NCBI RefSeq assembly: GCF_964355755.1
Contig: NC_092675.1
Coordinates: 6,668,312-6,732,311, forward strand
DNA: 64,000 nt
Source: Antedon mediterranea
Taxonomy: Eukaryota; Echinodermata; Crinoidea; Comatulida; Antedonidae
Reading direction: 5' to 3'
How positions within the stretch are numbered: the stretch's first letter is position 1; each line of letters opens with the position of its first letter. This document shows, in pieces, positions 11,401 to 23,000 of this stretch. A program made the translations under genes and the position numbers. Under the pieces are notes generated by a model, which was not told where the DNA came from, did not search any database, and saw only the letters and a list, made by a program, of their open reading frames with translations.

Positions 11401-13165
11401 TCCTTGCGTTACGTTCTAGTGGGAACCAAGCTTTATGAAGCATATGTTTGCAAACACAAGCAACAAGGATGTTTAGACTTCTTATCAGATAATATCTTGT
11501 GAAATGTGTACACACATTCGTGTTTCAGTATTTTAATTAGAAGCATCAAACCATGGCATGCAACATGTTCTGTCTGCGCTAACCAATTGGCCAAATGAAT
11601 CGGTTGTAATTAGCCGTAATGAAATAACGAAGAACACAAATAACCACCTGTGTTTTACAATAACCAAATATTATAAAGAACACCGCAACAGTTAACTTAA
11701 ACCATTAGAAATACAGTACTATCTATGTATACACAAATCGTTATCCTTTATTACGTACTCTAGATTTACACGAAACTGACACTAGCCTGTGGGAGCTTAG
11801 GCGATATTTGGTGGTTCCAAAAACCGTAACTTATGATGCAGCTCGTACTAACTGCAATGAGATGGGTATGGACTTGGTTTCTGTTACGTCACAGTATGAA
11901 CTAGATGTTGTTGTAGCAGCTGCATATTCGTATTCAAGCAGCAGTTATTATTATACTGGATATAATGACATTGTGACCGAAGGAACTTATGTTTGGGGAA
12001 CATCGTCTTCTGGTAGAGCACAAACCGGTTTTGAAAGTAAGTTAATACATGAATTGATTATCATTAACTCTATAATTGTAGTACTTTATTTTCTTTAAAG
12101 TAGTTCATACTGAAATTATGCTAATTAGATTTCAAAGCAATGCTTAAACAGAAAGGTAGAATCACCTAGTTACTGCTACTGCCTTATTGAAAAAAAGTAT
12201 ATAAATCAGATCTGATCAGGTATACTGTGTTACACATGCAATTATACAACTCAATGATTACTATAACGACTCTAAAATTGGAACCCCAACCCCCAGTTCA
12301 GCGCTTCGCATGTTCCCATAGCCCTTTAACATTCTGCTTATTTGTCTTCTTTTCAGTCCGTGTTCAAATAGAAGCTGTAATATTATCATATTCTTTATAT
12401 TGTGATTTTTTTTATAAAAAAAGGCTGGTCAGGGAGTTCCACGTTTGATGATACTAATGATTGTACTATTGTACGACCACAATATCCGGACTGGCATTCA
12501 GTTACATGTTCTTCCGGCTACTATCACATTTGTGAAATCGGTAAGATGACGATGACGACAATGATAATCATGATACTCTATTCAAAAGTATGATAATGAT
12601 GACGAAATAAATGATTTTTATAAACATTTCAATTTGCCTGTTTTTCACACAAAGTATAGCGTAGAAAACAGCATAACATAAATAACCAGTACTCGTAGAA
12701 TTATATAAGCTGTCATGAACAACATTCACCGCGTTTATAAAACCACGTGAGTCAATCAACCACACGGTGGTATATAGCAATTTAATGCTATTATACTATT
12801 TGAATATTACTGACTTGGTTGACTTGTTGACTTAGATTAAAGTATAGAAACAATGTTTCTTAACATTAATATCTTATTTTAAAGAGTGGACAGAAGACTA
12901 TGACTTTCAGCATGAAGGAACCAGTGAAGAAGTAGATGACGATACGCAGAACACGTGCGTTCACGGACACGTATTACACGATGTTAGTGTACGAAGTATA
13001 ATAGAATGCATAACAGCATGCGTGAATGACGTAGGATGCGTATCCGTAAACTATTACGTATCCGCCGATGACGTCATGAACTGTCAACTAAACGATGTTT
13101 TCAGATCCGACTACCCGGATGATGTGCTTACTATTGACAAGTGTACTTATTATGAATTTAAATGA
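2146..13165 (+). CDS. C-type lectin gene A: five CTLDs plus PAN/apple domain (5' partial)
   Basis: Eleven coding exons are seen: 2146-2400, 4934-5056, 5372-5635, 6437-6556, 7508-7759, 8008-8121, 9464-9724, 10832-10948, 11764-12036, 12424-12540, 12885-13165 (stop TGA). Joined, they give about 724 residues with no internal stop; all introns are GT-AG and phase 1, so each exon is length-symmetric. Each CTLD uses two exons: the first carries the fold up to the WIGYND-like motif and a W, the second carries the ligand-loop region and the two last cysteines. The last exon is a six-cysteine PAN/apple-like domain. C-type lectin folds bind carbohydrate or protein ligands outside the cell, often with calcium; that role is inferred from family knowledge. 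Only CTLD1 retains an EPN motif. Gene B at 14995-30806 is the tandem paralogue, exon for exon. The leader exon is not seen, so the start is missing. No transmembrane segment is visible, so a secreted product is likely. Confidence 0.85.
2506..4797. repeat. 47-bp satellite array with an orientation switch at about 4033
   Basis: This tandem array fills almost the whole intron between the two CTLD1 exons of gene A. The unit is about 47 bp: TAGCCATAAATAGCAAAC, then AAATAGCTGTGCAATTGC, then TATACTTGATA. From about 2506 to 4033 it runs in one orientation (some 30 units). At about 4033 it flips, and the inverse unit runs to about 4797 (some 16 units). Variants are mostly single changes or 1-2 bp gains and losses. 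The equivalent intron of gene B (508 bp) has no array, so it arose after the duplication or was lost from B. Open frames within it are a by-product of the unit. Confidence 0.95.
4934..5056 (+). CDS. Gene A exon: CTLD1, second half (EPN motif)
   Basis: The acceptor is ATTGTAG and the donor is G|GTATGT. It encodes WNPNEPNGGGSEQCAM, then GWIDISC and AIC. The EPN tripeptide is the mannose-type calcium-site signature; the usual WND is WID here, so calcium or sugar binding may be altered. Confidence 0.85.
5057..5371 (+). other. Gene A intron between CTLD1 and CTLD2
   Basis: A short AT-rich intron of 315 bp in which I see no repeat or exon. Confidence 0.6.
5372..5635 (+). CDS. Gene A exon: CTLD2, first half
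   Basis: The acceptor is ATGTCAG and the donor is C|GTACGT. It starts D(L)TPRQWYPRG, then SSCADVGAHLVVVG, and has the core motif WWIGYNDISSEGSFQW. The cysteine in SSC is the first of the outer disulfide pair. Confidence 0.85.
6118..6300. repeat. Degenerate short tandem repeat in gene A intron (TTCATTCAAAACA type)
   Basis: Imperfect units built on CATTCAAAACATTTCATT recur through this stretch, inside the intron between the two CTLD2 exons (5636-6436). The rest of that intron shows nothing recognisable. Confidence 0.75.
6437..6556 (+). CDS. Gene A exon: CTLD2, second half, without inner cysteines
   Basis: The acceptor is TTTTTAG and the donor is G|GTATAA. It encodes WDSTQPGGGSSEDAV, LWHDVSTS and SICEK. 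Only the last conserved cysteine is present; the two inner-disulfide cysteines are replaced. EPN is QPG and WND is WHD, so the canonical calcium site is probably lost. Confidence 0.8.
6557..7030 (+). other. Gene A intron before CTLD3, left part
   Basis: AT-rich, with the TAGGCCTA octamer family several times. No exon or named repeat is recognised. Confidence 0.5.
7031..7441. mobile_element. Possible inverted-repeat element in gene A intron
   Basis: The left end GGGCTTATCTACAAA (7031-7045) is nearly the inverse of TTTGTAGATAGGCCC (7427-7441). A second inner pair (CAATTGACCAATTA near 7085 and TGGTCAATTACT near 7403) is also inverted. There is no coding capacity. The boundaries are judged from the arms only. 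Confidence 0.5.
7508..7759 (+). CDS. Gene A exon: CTLD3, first half
   Basis: The acceptor is TTCATAG and the donor is A|GTATGT. It encodes GIEWEYYNNKRYF, INVCADIGGHLAVITS, NSKRKFYIGYVS and VWSWPDSS. At DNA level it is almost identical to gene B 25248-25499, the most alike exon pair of the two genes. Confidence 0.85.
8008..8121 (+). CDS. Gene A exon: CTLD3, second half
   Basis: The acceptor is TTATAG and the donor is G|GTAGGT. It encodes WATGESNLASACALL, GQWYDESCSGIYG and IICED, with all three expected cysteines. GES takes the place of EPN, and WYD takes the place of WND, so a standard sugar-binding site is unlikely. Confidence 0.85.
8276..8405 (+). mobile_element. Dispersed CCGACC-rich repeat, copy 1
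   Basis: The stretch contains AACAAGGCCATATAC, GTGTTTACCGACCGACCGAC and ATAGTGAGCTGTAGAGT in order. The same order occurs at 8997-9090 in the same orientation and at 34262-34380 in the opposite one. It is a dispersed repeat of unknown class. Confidence 0.65.
8437..8700 (+). pseudogene. Decayed non-LTR retrotransposon ORF fragment
   Basis: Read on the + strand this gives IDYQKRWQEEKTKGWKEKA, SWRWLRNG, LKKETKDLILAAQEQALRT and NVIKYSID. This resembles the C-terminal part of retrotransposon polyproteins, where a CRLCG zinc-knuckle-like motif follows. That motif (LCRLCGK) is present near 8659-8679 but in another frame, so a frameshift has broken it. It sits in the intron between CTLD3 and CTLD4 of gene A, between two CCGACC repeats. 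The exact clade is not assigned. Confidence 0.6.
8997..9090 (+). mobile_element. Dispersed CCGACC-rich repeat, copy 2
   Basis: Same family and orientation as 8276-8405, with a shortened left part. It ends near the self-complementary GTCGCGTTGCACGCGAC (9061-9077). The remainder of this intron to 9463 is AT-rich with nothing recognised. Confidence 0.6.
9464..9724 (+). CDS. Gene A exon: CTLD4, first half
   Basis: The acceptor is TTCTCAG and the donor is A|GTAAGA. It encodes EIPWIPWHDEKYYIN, RARETCQQLGGDLVSYDT, VYIGNRKEGDVFKW. YIGN stands in for the usual WIGL-type core motif. Confidence 0.85.
9953..10102. mobile_element. MITE-like element, family M1 (GTCTACACTATCAAAC ends), copy a
   Basis: The left end is AAGCCCTGTCTACACTATC; the right end is its inverse, TTGATATTGTAGACAGAGCTT. 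Between them lie GATGATATTATATCACTACC and repeated CACTACCATATTTG blocks. The same element recurs at 24185, 29634, 49698, 52630, 53749, 58104 and 62517. Confidence 0.8.
10590..10690 (-). mobile_element. Degenerate tRNA-derived SINE fragment
   Basis: On the - strand it reads GTAGCTTGGCTCTTAACGTG, then CTTCCAATCCCAAGGTTCA, close to the better preserved tRNA-like element at 25941-26008. The internal promoter boxes are partly lost. It lies in the gene A intron 9725-10831, which otherwise shows only the M1 element. Confidence 0.5.
10832..10948 (+). CDS. Gene A exon: CTLD4, second half (extra cysteine pair)
   Basis: The acceptor is TTTTACAG and the donor is G|GTAAGC. It encodes WCSGEPSGGSEYC, ESDCYNDISC and SVCEV. 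EPS replaces EPN. Two extra cysteines (in WCS and DCY) flank the ligand loop and are also present in gene B, so they may form an added disulfide. Confidence 0.85.
11252..11434. mobile_element. MITE-like element, family M2 (GGTTCCCACTAG ends), copy a
   Basis: The ends are CGTGGTTCCCACTAG and its inverse CTAGTGGGAACCAAG. The centre is rich in ACGCAACGCAAG and CCAATCACAAGC with their inverses. TTA flanks both sides, consistent with a short TA-rich target duplication. It is nearly the same as the inner copy at 51374-51552. The other parts of this intron (10949-11763) show nothing. Confidence 0.8.
11764..12036 (+). CDS. Gene A exon: CTLD5, first half
   Basis: The acceptor is ACTCTAG and the donor is A|GTAAGT. 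It encodes LWELRRYLVVPKTVTY, RTNCNEMGMDLVSVTSQY, a run of alternating A, S and Y, then YTGYNDIVTEGTYVWG. It is two codons shorter than the gene B exon. Confidence 0.85.
12037..12423 (+). other. Gene A intron inside CTLD5
   Basis: 387 bp, AT-rich; no repeat or exon seen. Confidence 0.5.
12424..12540 (+). CDS. Gene A exon: CTLD5, second half
   Basis: The acceptor is AAAAAAAG after a T-rich tract and the donor is G|GTAAGA. It encodes WSGSSTFDDTNDCTIV, DWHSVTC and YHICEI. The EPN position is occupied by STF, so a calcium/sugar site is not expected. The acceptor context is weaker than in gene B. Confidence 0.8.
12541..12884 (+). other. Gene A last intron
   Basis: 344 bp; AT-rich; nothing recognised. 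Confidence 0.5.
12885..13165 (+). CDS. Gene A terminal exon: PAN/apple-like domain
   Basis: The acceptor is TTTTAAAG and the stop is TGA at 13163-13165. About 93 residues with six cysteines in the apple order: NTC, IIEC, TAC, VGC, NCQ, KCT, with GCVSVNYY at the core. PAN/apple domains bind protein or carbohydrate ligands. It follows the last CTLD directly. Confidence 0.8.
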
Positions 13166-14994
13166 AAGCTTATAGGCCTAGATTTATAAGTCATGATGAA
13201 TTTTACAAAATTATATATTATTATACAAATAATGAATGTTTATGAATATATAACATCTAAATAGATTCCTGTCATTTGAATAATGATAATAATGGAAAAC
13301 TATACGTACTTATTACTGATCTTTAGGCCTAGACTTACTGCTTTAGGTTTAATAGAAAACTACGTATTTATTACTGACCAAACACAACACTTACTTACTT
13401 TTATACATAATATAAAACTATAAGTACTTATAACTTACTAGTTTATCCGTAATAATAGAAACCAAGTAGGCATATAAGGAATGTTGGCATTAGGCAATTA
13501 TTTTAAAGATGGTCTCCCTCGTCGTTCCAAACGTTTAGATTCTTGCTTGGTAACTGTACACGTCAGAGGGAGAAGTCATTAATTAATAGAATATCTTCCC
13601 AACAGAAATAAAAACGAGAATACACTGAAGATTATAGCACTTTTAAATGTACATATTACCAAACATATTTATTCGTTTCTTCTCAACGATATCATCAGCA
13701 GTATATTCATTATTTGTAGAATTACGTATTTTGAATTTGTTTTCATGTTAATTATCTATTGAAATTTAAGTGTGATATACATACTTTTTTAATCGTTTGT
13801 TGATGACTGGGTTCTTCAATTTAATGTGAAGGGCTTCTTTTAAGATAGTGACTTGTATTGGCCTAAAAACTGCCTTCATTACTTTGTGTTTTGCATTTAA
13901 TATTTTGTGTTATACACAATCCATGAGTGTTCTTATTCCTATTTAGGCTAAGTGCTCATTTATCCTAGTATTTTGTTACAAAATGCCCGGGAAGTCTCCC
14001 CATTGTACGAGGCATTACAACCCCACTTGATATAATTATTATAACATTGGACTTTCGATCACTATTTATAAACTCGTTATTATTTATTATTTTTCTTGTT
14101 TTAAATGTACATTCAGATTGATACAGTATTTTTTTTACATAGCGCCGAAATCTTGACTTTCGTATTATTGAAATAGAACAAATAAAATGGTAATTTAAAG
14201 TAGGGTTTGCAGACACGTACTTGTTATGGCGCATTAATGTTGCTAACGTAACTCCTTGACTGATTGTGTCGAATAAATAAATGAAAATGAAAGTAACAAT
14301 TTATGTCTTCATTTCTTTTATTGATGTTTTCATATATTTACAATTTATATATTAATAATAATGTTAGTCCCGTGCGCTTTACACACAAAAATGATTCATA
14401 GAATATCTTAAGATAACCAAACAAAAGAAGAAAAGCCGCAGAGGAAAAAGAATAAAACTATGGTGAAATTCGTTTTTGGGTATTAAATAAATTTATACAA
14501 TATGTCAATTGATATTGTGGATTAAGTTCAGGTAGAAGCCATTCGATTTTTGGCAATACGAAATAATTGATTATTTTGTGAATGTAAGTTTGGCATCGTG
14601 CAGTCAATCGTTGCCATGTGAATATACCGTCAAATAAGTTCGGCTGCAGCCGAATAGTCTCCTTTATTGCAGAACGCTTCTTCAATACAAAAGTAGATAC
14701 ATTTTTATCATCTGCTCTGAATTGCTCATTAATAAAACTGCTAATGATATAATGCTAAGCAACGTCGGCATGGCCGTCTAATACGACTTTTTACGGCCGG
14801 ATTTTGTTGTTAAATCTAAATTAAATGTCTACACGTTTATTCTGTCCCAGTGCTGGTTGATTGATTGAATCGATTTATTATCGAATAACAAAAGGTAGTT
14901 ATGTAGGAGGAAACACATTTATCGATACGCCATTAAAACAACAGTACAACATCTTGTGTGCTTGCAATCCAAATAGAATCTAGCGTTAAAGAAA
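13166..14994 (+). other. Intergenic region between lectin genes A and B
   Basis: It holds the 3' untranslated region of gene A (a possible AATAAA at 13607-13612). At 13212-13275 there is a solo end of the hairpin element seen in full at 41549-41735 (TACAAATAATGAATGTTTAT). No other coding sequence is recognised. The promoter of gene B should be in the right part, but I see no clear TATA box. Confidence 0.5.
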
Positions 14995-15076
14995 ATGGAA
15001 TACTGTACAACCTTCTGGTACACTTTGCTGTTTCTCACTCACCTTCGATATAGAGTATATTCCAGTTTACCTATAG
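14995..15076 (+). CDS. Gene B candidate first exon: start and leader peptide
   Basis: ATG at 14995 has a good context (AAAATGG). It encodes a hydrophobic stretch TTFWYTLLFLTHL followed by RYRVYSSLPI, and ends in phase 1 at G|GTATTT, which matches the next exon. The hydrophobic core is short, so a leader peptide is plausible but unproven. Confidence 0.5.
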
Positions 15077-16982
15077 GTATTTATTGCTTTATATTATATA
15101 GGTTACAAATGTAAACTGTATCTAAATGCAGCTGTTTTTTTAGCTTTATTTATGAATTATTGCATTTCTACAACAACGAATACATTATATTGGAATAATA
15201 ATAATAATAATATAGGAATAATACTAATTTAGCTTTAGGCCTAATATTACTAATGTTGTTTATACCACCCAAAGTAGACGAAACGACAACGTGTTATTTT
15301 GAAATAATCATATAACGATTGTATTATGTATTGTTAATCAAAATGTTGTAAAATATTTTATCTAGAGTCTAATTGTGCAGACAACGGATACACGTGCACA
15401 ACTCCTTCGTGTAAGTTGAAAGCAGTTTATTTAACATTTGTTAAGTGCTGACAAAACACTATCTAATATACATATAGTAGATAGGAGCTATTTTTGTGCG
15501 AAATTCATTCACAAGTTTGCATATAAATATACAAGTTATGTTATTGTTTGCTCTGAGATATACAAATACAGATAAATGCAAAACTAACAAAAACAATTAC
15601 AGTGTCACATCACTCTCGTACGGTATACTGACAAGCATTCAGTGCCAAATGGCAGTTAGATAAAAGCTGTTACGAAACCTATTTGTACGGTAGATGATGG
15701 ATTTGCAATTTAATAATACTTATGATGGACAAAATAGAGTTTTGACATGATTTAAGACATTTATAAGCTTATTGATAAAATCTAGTCCTATAGATACATG
15801 AACTGAATATTCCAAGATGTTTTTTCCTACAAAATTAATTATGTAATATTAAAATAAAAGGTGTAAAAAATTGTCTATGGATGGTATAGATATTGATGGT
15901 TATACACTTTAAATATAAATCAAAAACATGCAATTCATATCTCTGGTATCTCTGTATTTTAAAACATGCATAATATTTCATTATTACATAATGTCATAAT
16001 TATAAATATAATGCTATTATTACATAATAATGTTTCAGACATATAATTCTGTAATGTTTGTCATTAAGTTATTTTATACGATTATCAGTTTGTCAAGAGG
16101 GTTGGTCATTCGCTGTTGGTCGGTGTTACAAAACTGTAAGCACGTCAGCATCGTACAACGAGGGTCAATCAATGTGTAGAGTACAAAAAGGATACTTACC
16201 AGTCGTCATAAATTATGATGAGTCTTATTACTTGGCAACTGAAGAACCTTCCTCAAGAAATAGATTGATTGGCTATAACGATCGATTAACAGAGGGTACT
16301 TTTATGTGGGACGACGAAGATAAAACAAGTACATCATATACAAGTTAGTACATCACTTTCTTTAAAAACGTTGTCTATAGTGTAATGTATTCAGTTAGTT
16401 CGGTGATACAACGTTACATGTTCGTCATATGAAACACCTATATCATAGGAATTATGCTCAGTTTGTGACACTGCATTTAACAATTTGCCGGTGATATTAA
16501 AAATAAGGCAAGAAAAAAAGACGAACATCGTTAAAGGCGGCAGTCTCGGCATCTCGATATATAAAATATATTATTACTCATCTATAAATTTAATGTTTCA
16601 GTATTTACAGTATAGTATTATAGATTCTCTTTTTAAATATTTGACCAAATAATATGGGTCAATATAATTAGTAAGAAATGCATTTAAGACGGCTTTAAGC
16701 GCGAGAGGGTGAAAGAGGCATAACAATGCCGAATGCATTAGTTATACTGGTTCACGTATTATATAACACTCCCTTCATAGCTCTTCCTGTATACGAGAAC
16801 CATCGTAGGGTAAGCTAGCGAAGCTAATAACTATATAAATTAATTTTACAGGATGGGCTTCAGGTGAACCAAATGGTGGAACTGAAGATTGTACAATAAT
16901 TTATAAAAGTAGCAATGCGAATTGGAATGATATTCCTTGTACAAATAATTATGTGGCAATTTGCGAAATGGGTATGTGCAGA

Positions 16983-17020
<38 letters not shown>

Positions 17021-20000
17021 TTTTTTTAGTACTCTTAAATGTAAATTCATTATAAACACGTATTTATTGTTAAATAGGTGAGTATACAAAACAGAATATA
17101 GGTACAAAATATAAGAAATGTTATATCGACACCGCTAAACAAACTACACAAAGACAGTGAACAATGCTTCACATTGTTGAACCAGTAAAATTTGGTTTTT
17201 TATAATATACTAAATATTATATCTATTTGGATTTTATAAACACACCTACTGTAGTGTTAATTATGTCAACAAACGACCAAACAATCCTAGGCCTATATAA
17301 TACCAGTTATGTAAAAGATAAAAGATACTTTTCGACCAATGTCAGTAATGGAATTTAGACACTGGCCAAAGAAATGGAACATATTGATTAGAAAAAATTT
17401 ATGGGTAATAAGGGGGTAATAATCACAGCTAAAGGAATGTAGTGAATACAGATTGGATATTTCAGTGGAAGGACGGGCGATAGGATAATAATAATAATAA
17501 TAATAAATAACATTTATAAAGCGCAAGAGACAAAGGTTTCAAAGCGCTGTGTTTTCCAAGATCTGTGCAAGTAGTAGCGTGTGATTATGCTTCTCTGAAG
17601 AGATGAGTTTTGAGTTTAGTTTTAAATGTGATAACAGATTTTGATGAGCGTATTTCGAGGGGTAGAGTGTTCCAGAGTTTTGGGGCTGCGACAGCGAAAG
17701 CATGATCACCGTAAAACCGAGTTCTGGAACGGGGTCCAGGTTTTAGAAGAAGTCTGCTGGATGAACGAAGCGAAGAGTTGGTTGACGGAGTAATGATGTC
17801 ACATATGTAGGCTGGAGCACATCCGTTGATGGCCTTATATGTCAGCAACAGGATTTTAAAACGAATGCGCTGATCTACAGGCAACCAGTGTAAGTCACGT
17901 AAAACGGGAGAAATATGTTCATGTCGTTTAGTGCCAGTGATAAGTCTTGCGGCGGAATTTTGGATTCGTTGAAGAGGAGACAGATAAGAAGTTGGTAGGC
18001 CGTACAGAAGCGAGTTATTACAGTCCAGACGAGATGAAACAAAAACATGAACAAGACGTTCAGTTGATGTTTTGTCAAGGTACTTACGAATCTGGCCGAT
18101 CTGGTAAATTCCAAAGGAAGCACCACGGCAAACATTACGAATGTGTTCTTTTAAACCGAGGCTGTTGTCTAGTTGGACGCCTAGATTTCAGGCTGAGCTG
18201 GAGGTAGAGACACTAGTATCTCCGATATGGACCAAAGGAAATGATGATGCCTCACGGAACTTTGAATGAAAATGGATCATTTCAGTCTTGGAGTCGTTGA
18301 GCATGAGTTTATTTTGAATGGCCCATGAGCGAACATCTGCAATGCATGATTCAAGGCCGTTAACAGATTCAAAATGATGTGTAGGTTTCATGATTAAATA
18401 TAGTTGAGTGTCATCTGCATAGATCATATGACGAACTTCCGGGTGGGAATCAATGATGTTGCTGAGTGGTCCAGTGTATAAGAAGAAATCGAGTGGACCT
18501 TTTACGGATCCCTGCGGTACACCCCAGGGTAGAGCGAACTCATCAGACATCGAATCACCCACAATGATTGCTTGTCTACGATTCTCAAAATATGAAATAA
18601 ACCATTTCAATGCGGTTCCGCTTATGCCGTATCTTTTCTGAAGACGTTGAAATAATAAATCATGATTGATAGTGTCAAATGCGGCGGAGTAGTCGAGTAG
18701 AATAAGTACCGCTTCATTACCTTTGTCTAAAGCAAGTAGTAGATCGTTTGTAACACGTAATAAAAGCGGTTTCAGTTGAGTGGAAGCGGCGGTAGGCTGA
18801 TTGGACTTTTGAAAACAAGAAATGTTCATCCATATATGCTTTTATCTGAGCAGTTGCAATTCTTTCCAAGACTTTGAAAAGGAAGGGAAGATTTGCTATT
18901 GGTCTATAATTTTGTAGGACGTTTGGATGACAGCTATTAAAATAAATAAGGACGACAGAGGAGTAGTGTACAGGTAGACGGAGAAACGAATTATTAATTA
19001 TATAGGAAACTCAAAACATAGTAAAAGATGAAGCGAGTTGGGAGACGCCCTCGCTGTCTATAGTAGTTCTACTAGTAGTGGAACGCGACATGCTGACGAC
19101 GACGACGACTACTACAACGACGACGATGATTATGACAGTGATGATGATGACGATGGTTTTTTATTTTTTAAAAATCTTTTATTTTATTTAAAACATATTT
19201 AGACAGGATAAAAACATATCAGGTATAGATATTGCACCTGTTTTACATATGGTCCTGTTTGATGATGATGAAGATTCATTGACGATTTATTGAACAACGC
19301 AATGTTACCTCACAATCATTGATTCAACACATAAGCTTCACCACATTGCATAACAATAATAACAGTACATTTCAATTCAGAGACCTAAAATTCTAACATT
19401 ACATTTTAATCGTAGATATAACTCCTAGACAGTGGTACCCACGAGGGTACAGTATGTACCTGTTCAATACAATAAACTCCAAGTGGGGTTATGCGCAAAG
19501 TTCGTGCGAAGATGTTGGCGCGCATTTGGCTGTCGTTGGTGATGTTACCGAAAATGATTGGTTAATCGCTATAGGAAATTCCAAACGGAGTAGCAGCTAT
19601 TGGTGGATAGGATACGATGACGTTAGATCAGAAGGTTCTTTTGAATGGCCCCAATCTGGAGAAGTCACTACTTATACAAGTAAGTATAACGATTCTATTG
19701 AATGGGCTATAAACGATTTAGACACATATAAAACTAATTCGATTTTGAGTTGACAATAACAATACCAACAAGGAAATAAAAATAAAAATGAGAAACATAA
19801 CAATAGAAATAGCAACAGAAACTGCAATAATAGCAACAACCACAACCATATACACAATCACAGCAACAACCACGGTCAAAATACAACCAAAGTCACTATC
19901 ACAGTCACAACCACAGTGACAACCACAGTGACTTTCACAGTCACAACCACAGTAACAACCACAGTCACAACCACAGTCACAACCACGGTCACAACCACAG

Positions 20001-23000
20001 TCATTCATTTATTCATTCTTTCTTGGAGATCCAAGAAACATTTATTATATATGGCCTTTGGCCCAAATAATATACAATGTAATACAATATTAAATAAATA
20101 TCAGTTGAGTGCGTTTAAAAATTCTGTTCTACGTTTAAATGAAAAAAATAAATATTTTCCAAGTTTAACAATAAGATCAGTATTTGTGGCAGACATAAGA
20201 TAAATATATTTTAATTTAGTTGGGTTGTTTGTATAAAAGGAAAACATATATTTAGTTCTAATATCTGAATAAAATGGACAAACTAAAGTGAAATGATATT
20301 CATCTTCAATTGATTGTAAAGCACATAATTTGCATAATCTTTCATTTCTATTTATACAATTCCATCTTCCTTTTTCAATTTCTAATTCTAAAATTCCTAG
20401 TCGTATCTTAGTCATAATTTGTCTATGTTTGTAATTTGTTACTTTTGTTAGATATTCTTCAATCCCAAACTTATATTTAACGTGCTTGTAATATTGGAGC
20501 TTAGAGTGTAGCCTAGTATCTTCGTAGAATTTCTGTCGTTCAATGTCTGTAAGCCTTTGTTTAAAATTTGAAATAAAAGTATATATATTATTAACCTGTT
20601 GTGAGTACCATATGTTACCAAATCCATTTATGCATAGTATTTGTTTTACGTCATTGGCCCAACATTGCTCATTTCTTTGAGCTTTTCTATATTGAAAATC
20701 ATAACATTGTTTAATAAATTTGTCATTATCCATTTGGATTACTCTAAGCCAATAACGAATTATATTAATGATAATTTGAATTTGGATAGTGAATCTTCCA
20801 CATTCTCCTCTCACTGCAACACTTGGTGCAGAATTACCTATTCCTAGAATGTATTTACAGAATCTTAGATGAACTTTCTCTAATACTGATATATCATTTA
20901 AACCCCATATTTCGCTACCATAAAGTAAGATTGGCATAATCTTAACATCAAATATATGGTTCCATATATTAACTTGGAGGTTACCAAAACGTCTATGGGT
21001 CAATCCTTTTAATGTGAACAAAGCCTTATTAGCTTGTTGACAATTGTATTCTTTGGCTTTATTCCAATTACCATTTGAGTTGAAAACAACTCCTAAATAT
21101 TTAAAGGATTTGACAATGTCAACTGTATTTCCATTGTAATTCCATTTTTCAAATTTGTTAAGATTACCACCATTCTTAAACACCATAATATTACTCTTGT
21201 TAACATTGACAGTTACTTCCCATCTTGTACAATAGGTAGATAACTTGTTTAAAAACAGTCACTATCACAGTCCAACTACAATCACAGTCACAACCACAAT
21301 CACAACCAAAGTCATAACCATAGCCACAACCACAGTCACAACTACCGTCACTTTCACAGTCACAACCACAGTCAGTATCACAGTCACAACCACAGTCCGT
21401 ACCACAGTTACAACCACAGTAACAACCACAGTAACAACCACAGTCACAACCACAGTCACAACCACAGTAACAACCACAGTCACAACCACGGTCACAACCA
21501 CAGTCACTATCACAGTCACTACAGTCACAACTACAATCACAGTCACAACTACAATCACAACCAAAGTCACAACCATAGCCACAACCACAGTCACAACTAC
21601 CGTCACTTTCACAGTCACAACCACAGTCAGTATCACTGTCACAACCAGTCAGTACCACAGTTACTACCACAGTAACAACCACAGTCAATATCACAGTCAC
21701 AACCACAGTAACAACCACAGTAACAACCACAGTCACAACCACGGTCACAACCACAGTCACTATCACAGTCACTACAGTCACTACTACAACCACAATCACA
21801 ACCAAAGTCATAACCATAGCCACAACCACAGTCACAACTACCGTCACTTTCACAGTCACAACCACAGTCAGTATCACAGTCACAACCACAGTCAGTACCA
21901 CAGTTACAACCACAGTAACAACCACAGTCAATATCACAGTCACAACCACAGTCAATATCACAGTCACAACCACAGTCAATATCACAGTCACAACCACAGT
22001 CAATATCACAGTCACTACAGTCACAACTACAACCACAATCACAACCAAAGTCATAACCATAGCCACAACCACAGTCACAACTACCGTCACTTTCACAGTC
22101 ACAACCACAGTCAGTATCACAGTCACAACCACAGTCAGTACCACAGTTACAACCACGTAACAACCACAGTCAATATCACAGTCACGACCACAGTCAATAT
22201 CACAGTCACAACCACAGTCAATATCACAGTCACAACCACAGTCAATATCACAGTCACAACCACAGTAACAACCATAGTCAATATCACAGTCACAACCACA
22301 GTCAATATCACAGTCACAACCACAGTCAATATCACAGTCACAACCACAGTCAATATCACAGTCACAACCACAGTCAATATCACAGTCACAACCACAGTCA
22401 ATATCACAGTCACAACCACAGTAACAACCATAGTCAATATCACAGTCACGACCACAGTCAATATCACAGTCACAACCACAGTCAATATCACAGTCACAAC
22501 CACAGTCAATATCACAGTCACAACCACAGTAACAACCATAGTCAATATCACAGTCACAACCACAGTCAATATCACAGTCACAACCACAGTCAATATCACA
22601 GTCACAACCACAGTCAATATCACAGTCACAACCACAGTAACAACCATAGTCAATATCACAGTCACAACCACAGTCAATATCACAGTAACAACCATAGTCA
22701 ATATCACAGTCACAACCACAGTCAATATCACAGTCACAACCACAGTCAATATCACAGTCACAACCACAGTCAATATCACAGTCACAACCACAGTCAATAT
22801 CACAGTCACAACCACAGTAACAACCATAGTCAATATCACAGTCACAACCACAGTCAATATCACAGTCACAACCACAGTCAATATCACAGTCACAACCACA
22901 GTCAATATCACAGTCACAACCACAGTCAATATCACAGTCACAACCACAGTCAATATCACAGTCACAACCACAGTAACAACCATAGTCAATATCACAGTCA

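Noticed and set aside
17585-18829. A host gene on the - strand with a reverse transcriptase-like domain
   Set aside because: Order of motifs, frameshifts, 5' truncation and the AAT-repeat tail identify a dead non-LTR retrotransposon.
19718-20008. Cysteine/glycine-rich - strand frame
   Set aside because: It is the left block of the minisatellite in a lectin intron.
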